Origin: Amoeboaphelidium protococcarum | Taxonomy: Eukaryota; Aphelidiomycota; Aphelidea | Length of the DNA stretch: 64,000 nucleotides | Reading direction: 5' to 3' | Assembly (NCBI GenBank): GCA_023515745.1 | Contig: JALECJ010000005.1 | Coordinates: 1,302,001-1,366,000, forward strand | In this document: piece by piece, positions 1 to 10,176 of the stretch | How positions within the stretch are numbered: position 1 is the stretch's first letter | Layout: the number at the start of each line of letters is the position of its first letter | Position numbers and translations under genes: made by a program | Notes under the pieces: model-generated | Seen by the model: the letters and a program-made list of their open reading frames with translations, nothing else | The model's database searches: none | Told to the model about the DNA's origin: nothing

Positions 1-146
1 TTTCTCTTTCATTGTTTAACTGAGTGTAAGTAAAGTAAACAAGATCTTAATAAGCCCTTGTTTAGAGCATATTAATATCGTCTTTAATCTGTTAATAGAT
101 TTATATTTATATAGTTCATTTAAATTTTAATACAGATATATGTAAA

Positions 147-3131
147 ATGTCCAAGTAGAATCAACGGTATTTGACGCCACATGCGTAATCTCTGATGGAC
201 ATATTTGAGAACCAGCCTGCTGATGGTAGAAGATCGTCTGAGTAATCTTAATCACGTCGTCCATCAGAATAGAATTAGGTGTCTATTGAATTGGATGTAG
301 TTGACTCTATCTCGGAGGTAGATGAATCGGAATAAGGCGATTAGATTACAGAAGAGAATTAGAATTAATAAAAGAAATTGCCGAGTAGTAAAATCAATAT
401 GTTTGATAGTGCAGATTATGACTACAATGACACTGTTAAATCCAATCTTGCCTTGTATGGATCCAATTATGCCACTCATTATCTAACTGCCCGATCTTGG
501 GACCCATCCAGTCTTCTGCGATAGATTGAGGTTGAACCTGGGGAGTCAAGTCAGGATCCGACGCGCAGGATGCGGATACTTATCGGTCGCAGCGGTACTT
601 TGGTTGGTGTTATCATCCCAAATCTTCAGGTTATGGTTGGTATTCTTCTGTTTATACGTCTGCCTTTTATTATTGGATATTCTGGTGTTACTCATACTCT
701 ATTTATTATACTAATGTGCATGATTCTGGTACTGCTCACCACAATGTCTATGTCTGCTATATGCACCAATGGTGTAGTATCCAATGGTGGATTGTATTAT
801 TTAATTAGTAGATCTCTAGGTAAGGATATTGGAATTACCTCGGGCTTTCTACTCTATCTTGCCACATAAATAGGTGCAGCAGTATACGTTCTAGGTTGTG
901 TCGAAGTTCTATCTTATCTCGTTCCTCAGATATCTGTAGATAGGTGGCAAGACAGTCGATTATATGGTTCAATTCTATTAATCATTATCTCATTGTTCTA
1001 GCTCATGTTGTAAAAAGTGCAGCGGTTAGACATTCGATTCCGCTTGGTTATGAAGTCTGTAAGATTTATATTTGCCTCAATTACGGTACTAGTTCTCCTC
1101 TCTATTTTCATTGGCTATCTGACAATGTCTCGCTCATACTGGGCTCCTTAGTTATTTGCGGTGCTGCCCAGTTCATTTTTGAGTTCTAATTTAAATCCTG
1201 CGTATGATGGCAGTAATCTTAAAGATGAAGTTAATCCTGATAATTTGAACTTTGTAAAGAGCTTTGCCATCTTCTTCCCAGTGGTTATTGGATTTATTGC
1301 TGGCGCCAATAGGAGTGGTGAGTTAAAGAATGCCTCCAGATCTATACCTCGTGGTACTTTTATATCATCAGCGGTGGCCATTGTAGTGTATATAGTGCTT
1401 ACTCTATTGTTTGCCTCTGCATACGCTGGTCCTCTTCTGCGGACTAAGACTCCTGAAGTTGGCCTACTCTATGCTCTCATATCATGGCCATCGTATCAGG
1501 CCTGTCTGGCTGGTATATTTCTATGCGGAGTTGCCCAGACTTTGCAAGCAATGTAGATTGGACCACAGATTCTATAGGCTATGGTCCACGACGAAGTCTT
1601 ACCGGCTCTCAAGTATCTGGAGTCTAATGCGCGACTTAAATCCCTTCTTATCTCCGTGTTAATTACAGAGTGTGTCGTTCTAATTGGAGGTCTTAACATT
1701 GTTGCTTCTGTTGCCACTCTGTTCTATCTTCTCTGCTTTGCATTTATCAATCTGGCGTGCACATTGTTGGCCGTGCTTAAACATCCACATTGGAGGCCGA
1801 CTTTTAGATTTTATCATTGGTCTGCATCAATTCTTGGTGGATTGATATCAGTGGTGTTCATGTTCTTGATCAATTACATAGTGGCCATTTCTATATCTGC
1901 CGCCCTCGCTGCCTTGTACTCTTATGTCGAGTACACCGGCGCCACCATAGAGTATGGCTCTGGCCTATTTGCATTGAACATCTCCGTGGCGTAGAAGCGG
2001 CTTCTGACACTGGAAAAGCAGAAGCCAAGTGCTGTTAACTGGAGACCTCAGATTTTGGCTTTCGTTGATGTCAAGGATGGCAGAATAGAGAACAGTGCCC
2101 AGATGAACTTTTTGAGTCAACTACGGAAAGCTGGCGGGCTCTGTATTGTGGTTAATTGCTTTAGAAAATCAAAACTGAAATCCAGCCAGTCTACTAGTGA
2201 CCGCGAAAATGCCCTTCGCTCAGAGTTGCAGCGATTCAAAATGCAAGGCTTTGTTCGGTCTATTTCTACTGACAACGTTGCAGAGGCTCGCGTGGTAGCA
2301 ATGCAAAGCTCTGGTCTCGGCGTGTTGAAGCCAAACACTATCGTCATGTCTTATCCTGGTCGGAGTGAGCTGTACCAAGACTACTATGGCGTTTTGCATT
2401 GTGCATTGAATAATCAGTAGGCATTCGTTCTCGTGAAGTCTGATGCTAAAAGTCCATTTCCCTCTAATAAATTTGAGCCTCTATCTAACGCTGACACAAT
2501 CGATGTATATTGGATAACCAATGAAGGTGGAATTCTGACTCTCCTGCCGTTTCTTCTAAAGAAGCATCGGATATGGAAGAATTGTTAGTTGAGAATTATC
2601 ACTGTGATTGAAGCGAATGATGACCAGTCCGCAATAACGCAGCAATTGAGAACTCTCCTTTATAAGCTACGGATTAATGCCACACCGCACGTCATCCAGT
2701 TGGATAGCTGCGACATGTCAGCATTCTCCTATGAGAAGACGCTGCAAATGCAGGCGCGAAATAATCTTCTTCATGAAATGCGCCGAGACTCTCACTAACT
2801 CATGGTATATCCTCCTGCTAATGCAAACAACAATAATTAACGTATATCGCCATATCATTTAAATGAAAAGAAAGAGTAATCAACATCTGAAAAGGTTATC
2901 ACCTCGATAGACCGTAAAAAGGCTGAGTACATGAACACATCGTTGAAGGTAAATAAAATCTTCAAGGAGCAATCTCAAGTTGCCAAGTTGCTGTTTGTCA
3001 GTCTTCCTGCGCCAATTGAAGATATGCCTGCAAGTGATTACTTTGAATACGTCAACATTCTAATCGAAGGCATTCCGCGTGTCATTTTAGTTAAAGGCTC
3101 CGGCATTGAAGTTGTAACTGCATACTTATGA
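147..3131 (+). CDS. K-Cl cotransporter (cation-chloride cotransporter, KCC/VHC1 type)
   Basis: Electroneutral K+/Cl- symporter of the SLC12 family, expected in the plasma or vacuolar membrane. One uninterrupted frame of 994 codons with UAR read as Gln, ending at TGA. The N-terminus is polar and Gln-rich. Membrane helices start near residue 155 (motif GVIIPNLQVMVGILLFIRLP). The family motif FFPVVIGFIAGANRSGELKN lies near residue 377. The C-terminal half is the cytoplasmic domain and ends with IPRVILVKGSGIEVVTAYL, matching the KCC ending that contains PRVLLVRG. That ending favours KCC over NKCC. The start is the first ATG after the upstream AT-rich DNA. About 40 UAR codons interrupt it under the standard code. 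Family confidence is high; the transported ion pair is inferred from family. Confidence 0.9.
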
Positions 3132-3356
3132 TGGCATCACTTCAACTTAGATTGTGAAATTTATAATGTATGAAATAGCGTGCCAGTTGGTATTTTTATT
3201 GTCCTTCGTGGTTTCTATTCGCCAAAAGCAGGAGAGCTCAATGTTTAATCTCTGACAGTGTGGGAGATGCACAGCGTGCTTACTGAGACGTATTAACGTC
3301 AGCTTCTCTTTTCATTTTTCCTGCGCTAGAATTGACAGAGAAAATTGCGTTAGAAA

Positions 3357-3761
3357 ATGCCTAAAAAGTGTGATATCTGCGTTGATCAAGAATCAAAATA
3401 TAAGTGCCCTCAATGTAAAATCCCATATTGCTCGGTGATCTGCTTCAAGAAGCATTAGCTATAGGCTCATACACAGGTGGTGAGAGCTATTGCTTAGCCG
3501 CCTATCGATGAGCGCGTATAAAACATGCCTCCAAAGACTGATGATTTATCTAAATCGTAATGTGATGCGCTGGATTAGAATGAGTAGATTAAATCACTTC
3601 TAAATGATCGCTAGCTTCGATAGCATTTGTTAAAACTCAGAAAGACTTAACAATCGAGTCCTAATAATCTTGAAGCTGAATTCGAGTAGTTGAAGCGTGA
3701 TAACGCTGGATTTAGTTAATTCGCTGCCTTGGTGGAGCACATTCGATTATAACATGCCTGA
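3357..3761 (+). CDS. HIT zinc-finger protein, ZNHIT3/Hit1-like
   Basis: A 134-residue protein with an N-terminal HIT-type zinc finger: CDIC at residues 5-8, then [15 protein letters not shown] and a further His. This arrangement matches ZNHIT3/Hit1, which supports assembly of box C/D snoRNPs with NUFIP1/Rsa1. The rest is helical and polar with a LLKLRKT segment, like the C-terminal snoRNP-binding helices of ZNHIT3. The first ATG lies 226 bp after the transporter stop. It converges on the prefoldin gene with 56 bp between the two stop codons. The functional assignment is by family. Confidence 0.8.
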
Positions 3762-3817
3762 TTTTGTACAATGCCAAACTTGAAAAAATAGATTAATACA
3801 GTATTTTAAAGGATTTA

Positions 3818-4266
3818 TCATTTCGCGGTTAACATTTCTTATAGAATACTCTACATGGACATGATAGATATGAGGTGAATGCGAATAAAATTAAATAGTG
3901 ATGTACCTCCTGATCGCGAATGTCAGATTCCAAATACTGCAAGGTCCTCTCCAACACATTAGCCTCGCGCTTGTTCTTCTCCACAGCATTTTACAAGTCG
4001 GTCTAAATGTCATCTATAGGCTGCCGGAAGAATGCTTTACCCACGGACTTGTAAGCAACCAGAGGCTCTTACTGCGCGGTATTTTTGTGCATTTCCTCCA
4101 GTTACTTAAGCACTAGTTCATCAGCGCGAGCCTCTCTGTCCCGCTTAAAGATCTGAGTTTTGCAACTCTGCATCTACTTGTATAGGCCCCTCACTTTAAT
4201 TTAAGCTTCTTGAAATTTCTACACCTTCTCTATTGGATTGTCATAATCATTATAGTTGGCTCCCAT
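3818..4266 (-). CDS. Prefoldin subunit 1 (beta type)
   Basis: A 130-residue subunit of the prefoldin chaperone that hands actin and tubulin to CCT. Two exons on the minus strand. Exon 1 (4266-3907) encodes the first coiled coil and the family-typical hairpin EPLVAYKSVGKAFF. A 56-nt GT..TGTAG intron (3906-3851) is followed by an 11-codon exon ending ILQEMLTAK, which resembles the IREMLM end of human PFDN1. Without splicing the frame runs into unrelated sequence, so the intron is well supported. It is divergent from Tim54, with about 240 bp between start codons. Confidence 0.85.
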
Positions 4267-4510
4267 TATATAACATTTACCTCGTTCTACATACCAATAC
4301 AATGGAAGATCAGCGTTCGCAATGTTCTCTCTCTTAGAAAACAAAAGAATGCTCCTTTCGGGGACAATCAAAATTTAGATTATTTTTTTAGTAATTGTAT
4401 TGAAAAATAAAAAAATATTAAATTTGATTACACATATCAGCATTCTCTCTTTCTTTTTTTTAAGGAGAAGGCACAGACAAAGTTAAATAACAAAAAAGGT
4501 AAAGAGTTTA

Positions 4511-5548
4511 ATGTTTAACTTTCCAAAGATATCGCGAGGATAAGCCATATTTGGAACAGTATTCACTTCCATTGGCTCACTGTATGGGTATGACAGATAC
4601 AAAACTAATTAAATCATGTCCTATTATCAAGATTTAGCTGCCGAGTAGATTGCCCTATAATCCACTCAGAGCTGGGATGAAAAGCCGCGAAAGCTTATAG
4701 TTTATGCTGCACCAACGCTGTACTCGCGATCTTTAGACGTGTAACGCAATGATATATAAGATGGCAAAGCTTAGGATGATCCGGAATAGTAGAAGAATGA
4801 ATTTAGCGAATCTTAGACTCATAACGCGTACAGAGAGCTAGAAGAGTTGAAGTGGGCGTTCCGCGAATTCGCCAAGCCTGTACTGGATGCCGGAGCTATT
4901 GATTATGAACTGAAAGCTGAGCCTGTGGCAATTGAAGCGCTAATTAGATTGATTGAGAAGGATCTGGATGAGTAGTAAGATGCACGCTAGGTGGATGGTT
5001 ACCTCGCGCTTGGTAGGATAGCTTTCAAGTCTTTTTTGATTGCCACTTAGAATAAAAAGTAGCCAGTCTCTGACACAGTGGAAGATATTTAAGATAATCA
5101 GGTTGCTGCAACTGACAAGGTACCGGATCGAAGATGGTTTTTTCAAAGATGGTTCGGCTGGAATAAGCCTGCCGTTACTCAGGATAATGAACAGGCCAGC
5201 AAAATGTCCTATGATAACTAAAGTGCTCACTCTAGCAGCCTGAAATTTGGGTACATTTCTCACACAGCTCCATCTAACCCAGATTTCAATGGCAATAGAT
5301 GGTATGTGAGATGGCCCAAGAGTGTTGTCAGCTTCTTCAACAGGAGATCTCTTGCAGAGAAAATGGCGCGTTCTGCCTTTGCAGCAGCTTTGGGAAATTC
5401 GGTCAATTTAAGTCTAGTTATTCCAGGTGACATTTCTCTCAGCTTATTAGGCTCAGATGATAAAGCTATAGAACTTGACGTAAATGACTAGGTGATTATT
5501 TCAGAAGGCGTGACATCATAGATTGAAATGTTCCAAGTAGCAGCGTGA
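4511..5548 (+). CDS. TIM54: Mitochondrial import inner membrane translocase subunit Tim54
   Basis: A 345-residue protein in one frame. The N-terminus has a hydrophobic anchor (FGTVFTSIGSLYGYDRYK), then KLIVYAAPTLYSRSLDVQ, then FREFAKPVLDAGAIDYEL. The last two match the Tim54 core in which a short beta segment ending in a Pro is followed by YxKPxLxxxGIDFE. Tim54 belongs to the TIM22 carrier translocase. As far as I know the family is essentially fungal, which makes this a lineage marker. A variable C-terminal part contains KMARSAFAAALGNSV. Identification rests on motifs only; a profile search would settle it. Confidence 0.72.
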
Positions 5549-5625
5549 ATGATACAAAAAATTATAAAAAAGATTAGTAATTAAAACTTTTCGAGTGAAG
5601 CTATTCTATAATATTTAAACTATAA

Positions 5626-6054
5626 TCAAACAGTAAAAGGAGCTAGTTGTACTACTTTCTGTAGTAGCGACTTTTACCTGAGTTCGCTGGCAATCGCGCC
5701 ATTGATTCTAGTGCCTTTAGGTGTCACTGTGTTCTTCTTCTTATCATAGTCTACCAGGACGCAGGCATTATCATCAAATTTAACAAAGGTACCATCTTAT
5801 ATATTTCCACCAGCGCGTTAAAAATCTTTACGCGTCCTGACAACAACTGCCCGCACAACTTCTCCTCTGCCGACGCGCTGCACCTTTGAGTTGGTTTTGT
5901 TATCCTCAAGGGCACGCGTATGCTTCACAGATCCCACAATGATATCACCAACACCGCCAGCTGATTTCTTCTTTCCCAACACGGTTATACACTTAAGGTA
6001 AGCAGCGCCAGAATTATCGATGACTTTTAGTACTGTCTGTGGTCTTATGCCCAT
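5626..6054 (-). CDS. Mitochondrial large ribosomal subunit protein uL14
   Basis: A 142-residue uL14-family protein beginning [18 protein letters not shown], with [31 protein letters not shown] and [11 protein letters not shown] in the family order. The N-terminus resembles bacterial and mitochondrial uL14 (yeast Mrpl38: KVIDNSGA) rather than the longer cytosolic uL14, so it should act in the mitoribosome. A TAA codon directly after RTRKDF is read as Gln. The open frame continues upstream without another ATG, so a short upstream exon cannot be excluded. It converges on Tim54 with 77 bp between stops. Confidence 0.85.
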
Positions 6055-6640
6055 TTCTGAAATCAAATCACGGTATGTTAAGTACTATCGCGGCGAATCT
6101 CTAGAAGAGAAAAGGAGCCAGGGGATTGGAGGGCTTTAACACAGATCTTGAGCGTAATCTTGTTTACTTCATTATGTTAAAAATTGTATTTCAAGCCTCA
6201 AATTTGTCCAATTAGACGCCTGATGGTTATTAAGTGTCTGTCAGAAATGAGTATGGTATATAGATGTGTGGTCTATTATGTTTTATGATAATGAAGTTGT
6301 AGACGCTTTGAAAACTATCACCTTGGCTTTGAATCTACAGTGCGTTGCTTGAACACTTCGCGAGATCTTAGACCATTGTAAGCTTTAAGGATATTAAAAA
6401 TGTCAAGTTTTGAAGAAGATCATTTGATATACATAATAACTATTTTTATTATTGGGGGTAATCCCTTTTTACTTTATCTATTACTATGGTCAGCCTTCGC
6501 AAACATGGCATTACTGTGGTCAACAGCAATGACATAGAATTCCAGCTGCCAATTTCTTTAACTTTTAACATGCAAATACAGACAATATATGGAGAGGAGA
6601 GAGAGAGTCAGATCACATCAGAGACGGAGAGAACAGAGAG
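6055..6640. other. Gene-free interval upstream of uL14m
   Basis: Contains the uL14m promoter and pyrimidine-rich leader (CTCTTTTCTCTTCT on the minus strand). The remainder is AT-rich. I see no frame with family resemblance or a plausible start. A purine-rich (GA)n run begins near 6593 and leads into the repeat. Confidence 0.5.
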
Positions 6641-6642
6641 AC

Positions 6643-7020
6643 AAACGACCCAGGTGTGCAGTACAGCCAAAAGTCGAGGCAAGGTCCAGGTGTGCAGTAC
6701 AGCCAACAACAATGCCGTGGGATAAGAGTAGATAATTAAGCACAAAGCACCTTTCAGCGGCCCAACAGTAACAGGACGAACCTCTGTTGGGACATACTTG
6801 GAGCAAAGGCAGGAGACAGAGACAGAGACAAAACGACCCAGGTGTGCAGTACCGCCAAAAGTCGGGGCAGAGTCCAGGTGTGCAGTACAGCCAAAAACAA
6901 TGCCGTGGGATAAAGAATAGATAATTAAGCACAGAGCACCTTTCAGCGGCCCAACAGTAACAGGACGAACCTCTGTTGGGACATACTCGGGGCAAAGGCA
7001 AGGGGCAGATACAGTGATAG
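6643..7020. repeat. 189-bp tandem duplication with internal hairpins
   Basis: Two near-identical units lie head to tail, offset by 188-189 bp. For example, AAACGACCCAGGTGTGCAGT is at 6643 and 6831, and GATAATTAAGCAC at 6731 and 6920. Each unit holds two copies of a CCAGGTGTGCAGTAC-CGCCAA-like block and a hairpin with an 8-bp stem CCCAACAG/CTGTTGGG (6761-6768 with 6784-6791; 6950-6957 with 6973-6980). A 1-bp indel between units shifts the reading frame, so although a UAR=Gln frame spans 6486-7040, the copies would encode different peptides. That argues for a DNA- or RNA-level repeat. Confidence 0.85.
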
Positions 7021-7040
7021 CGGCCAGTAAATATCATTGA

Positions 7041-8170
7041 TTACTACAAGCAACACCAACGTAATACCACAGGTAATCAAAGGGGTCCAGCTGATCATAG
7101 ATGTCGATATATCAACTAGTCCGATCTGACATCCATGACCGACTGCCAACAACCAATGATAAACGAACCAGCAGACCCCATCATAAATAGAAAAGCCAGT
7201 TGCAGAATGTGTAGAACCATCAGCACCAGTCAGTTATAAAGACTTCGCACCAAGACGTAAAGGTACACGAAGCTAGGTGCGTGATGACAGGAGCGATGGA
7301 CACAACTGCAGCAGCAACTGACGAAAGAGGGAGGACTCGTTGGAAGGCCATGGATATCAGATCAGATCTAACCAAAAGTATCAGAGGCCATTAGGACACA
7401 GGCCCATCTATCTACCAGACGGGCAAAATCAGCAACCTTTACTTTTATATCTTTTCTCCCTCCCTTTCCCTCTTAATTTTTAGCTTTTTTTATCATTTAT
7501 TTTTTACCTCCCACCTCCTATTATAATAAACATGCAAAGGTCACACCGCTCCCTCCTACCATCCCGGGTGTGCCTGCGTAATACGAATCTTTTTTCAGCT
7601 GCGCACTACATAAGGCTAAGATTAAAGGTATGATTCATACGCCAGAGGCCGCACCATAACAGAGACTTACCTTCACTTTCCTACACAGATCACAAGAGAG
7701 ATAGAGTAAAGCTTACCTTTAGCGAGCCATGGAGTAGCTTTAGAAGAGTCAGAACAGTAGACATGGAACAGAGCATAAAGGAACAAGCATGCTTGATGAG
7801 GAATAGGATTGAGTTACAGCATGAGAAGTTTCTGAAGGATACCAATGGTTCAGCAGCATTCAGCGACTTGATATGCAGTACCAGCAGACACCACGCAGCA
7901 TATAGGTAGCGAAGAAGCACAGCAGTAACTTGCACTGGATGGAAGACAGAGAGTTGCAACTAAGACCAATACCATGATGAGTGAAGGATACCATACCAGT
8001 AGAGTAGGCAGTAGACAATGCCAGATACAACAAAGCCGCATAGCGAGACTGTTTCAGACGACGAGATAAGACAAGCGAATGATTGTATAGGAAGGAGCTC
8101 ACCAAACTTGGACCAACATACCAGCATACTGTGTGAGCACCGCATAGATTATAGGATATATTGAGCATAT
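7041..8170. other. Unassigned stretch, possible decayed element
   Basis: Base composition is richer in AC/AG than the flanking intergenic DNA. Short plus-strand frames exist: about 7024-7285 with a CRMC pair, and 7760 to about 8163, interrupted by a TGA near 7978. None resembles a known family or joins through introns with the TGTAG acceptor seen elsewhere. It may be the remains of a mobile element linked to the adjacent tandem repeat, or a lineage-specific noncoding transcript. No terminal repeats or target-site duplications were found by eye. Confidence 0.3.
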
Positions 8171-9116
8171 ATATAACTCAGAAGTTAGTTGCGACAATTG
8201 ATATTGTTTAGTTGGGAAGAGATATGAATTATCAAACATCGGCTAGTCGTTCGCGTTTCAGATATGAAAGCCACTGGATTTTTAGCGACGGATTTCGCGG
8301 CCGTTTCAGCGCCCCGCGATCGTAAATGACAAACAATGAGATATCCGGTGTAAAGCTCAGTATAATAGTCAAATGAGCATGTATATATATCAGATTTCGT
8401 ATATATTTGTATTATCTAAGAGTCTAAAAATCTGTGAAAATATCATGAAATTCGGTTGAGTATTGATAGAGTTAGACAGTAACAGCGCGCCTGCATGGAG
8501 AACAAGGAGAAACTCTCCTTTCCTCAAACTGAAACGGTCATGAAACTGATAGAAAATATTGAATACTATATGCTCTATAAGTATCAAAATTCAATCGTTT
8601 TCAATTGATAGATATAATGTTTTGCACCATTTTTCTTTATATCTTCATTTTATGCACTAGATACACCTTGACTAAATCCAATTGTTCGCCGATGAGCATA
8701 TCCCAGCTACTCCCAAACTTCAATATTTAACTTTTGACCACATTTTTACGATTATATTTGATACACAAGTGGTCATCTAATTGAATACTAAAAGTCTAAA
8801 AGTTAATGTTGAAATACATTATACAAAACCTCCCTGCTTTGTCAAATTTGTGTGCATTCGCGATTCGATTGGCTTTGCGCTCTGTGCTTCGTTCACAGTC
8901 AAATCAATAACTACCCGATGATGTCGTATCGTGTAAACCCAAATGGCTTTTGTCAAAGATACTTTTATACTGATTGAAATGCATGCTGTAAAGCCTGTGA
9001 TAGAGTATGAACTTGCAGGGATAGTCAATGAAGCTACAGTGATTTAGTGTTTCACCTGCCAACCTGAAAGTTCTCTTCTCTACCGACTGAAACAGTGTAA
9101 GATTCGTAGCAGAACA
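8171..9116. other. AT-rich intergenic DNA
   Basis: No convincing gene. Two short TGA-bounded frames begin with ATG (near 8225 and 8613) but have no recognisable content. The last 100 bp presumably hold the promoter of the RSU1-like gene. Confidence 0.4.
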
Positions 9117-10176
9117 ATGAAAGTTAAGGATATCATCGAACAGGCAAGGTAGAAAGGTGCCACAGAGGTTGATCTTTTCAAGACTGGTGCCAAAAATGTG
9201 CCTGAAGAAATAAGTATGTTATCTAAATTTGATTGTTGTATATTTGTGACTTTTTGTTCAATTGTGATGTAGAACAGCTTGTGTATGTGACGAGACTCAA
9301 TCTAGGCGCTAATGGAATAGTTGGTAAGATTATGGCCAATCTAATGATATGAGATAATGTGATATTTTTTGTAGATGTACCTGAAGCGATTTAGTATATG
9401 AAAGCTTTAGAATTTTTGACGCTTTTTGGTAATAATATCAAGTAGCTTCCTCCCAACGTTGTGAACATGTTGCCAAAACTTCGCATCCTTAATTTGGCTG
9501 TTAATCAGATCAAAGAGCTGCCATAAGGATTTGGTAGTATTCCCAACCTGTAAATGCTTGATCTGAGCTGCAATGAATTGACAGAGCTTAAATCCAACTT
9601 TGGATATTTGAGTATGATTCCCGGATCTTTATCATAATCTTGTATACCAATCTATCTTCAATTGTAGGTACTTTGAAAGCATTATACATCTCCGATAATA
9701 AACTGGTCAAGTTGCCGCCTGAAATTGGACGACTGACTGAACTTGAAACGCTGGTCGTGCGCGACAACAAAATCACGACGTTACCTGAAGAGATTGGGAA
9801 GTTGACCAAGTTGAAAGCCTTGTACGCGCAAGGCAACAAGCTGGTGTTTCTACCTGTAGGACTTGCCAATTGCAAATTACTTATACAAACTCATGGTTTG
9901 AAGTTGGCTGGTAATCCGCTGCATAAGGTGGTTGTTGAGCAATTACAGTTGGGAATTCCTTAATTATTTTAGCTACTATCATCGTAATTTAGCCATCAGT
10001 CTTTGAGCTTATTCTAACTAAGTGACACCATGTAGATCTCAGTATTTGGAGTTGCTTTAGAAATTTTCTAACAGTAAAGAGTGAAGATGAATGTTTCAGA
10101 AGATTTCTTGTATTTTTTCACAATCATTAATATTTTAACTTTTCATTTCACATATCATCGTCTTCAAATACTTTGA
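9117..10176 (+). CDS. Ras suppressor 1-like leucine-rich-repeat protein (RSU1)
   Basis: Four exons with introns 9214-9272, 9324-9374 and 9612-9667, all ending TGTAG; 297 residues when spliced. Seven or so 23-residue leucine-rich repeats (for example LPPEIGRLTELETLVVRDNK) are followed by a non-repeat tail HKVVVEQLQLGIPQLFQLL. That tail matches the RSU1 signature in which QFQLGVSHVFEYI follows the last repeat. RSU1 binds the PINCH-ILK adhesion complex in animals and occurs in amoebozoans. The first in-frame TGA (10174) lies 26 bp inside the 3' end of the convergent GAP gene, so the last ~40 residues are uncertain. Confidence 0.82.

Noticed and set aside
6486..7040. 184-codon plus-strand frame through the tandem repeat
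   Set aside because: The two repeat units are read in different frames because of a 1-bp indel, so the frame is probably fortuitous.
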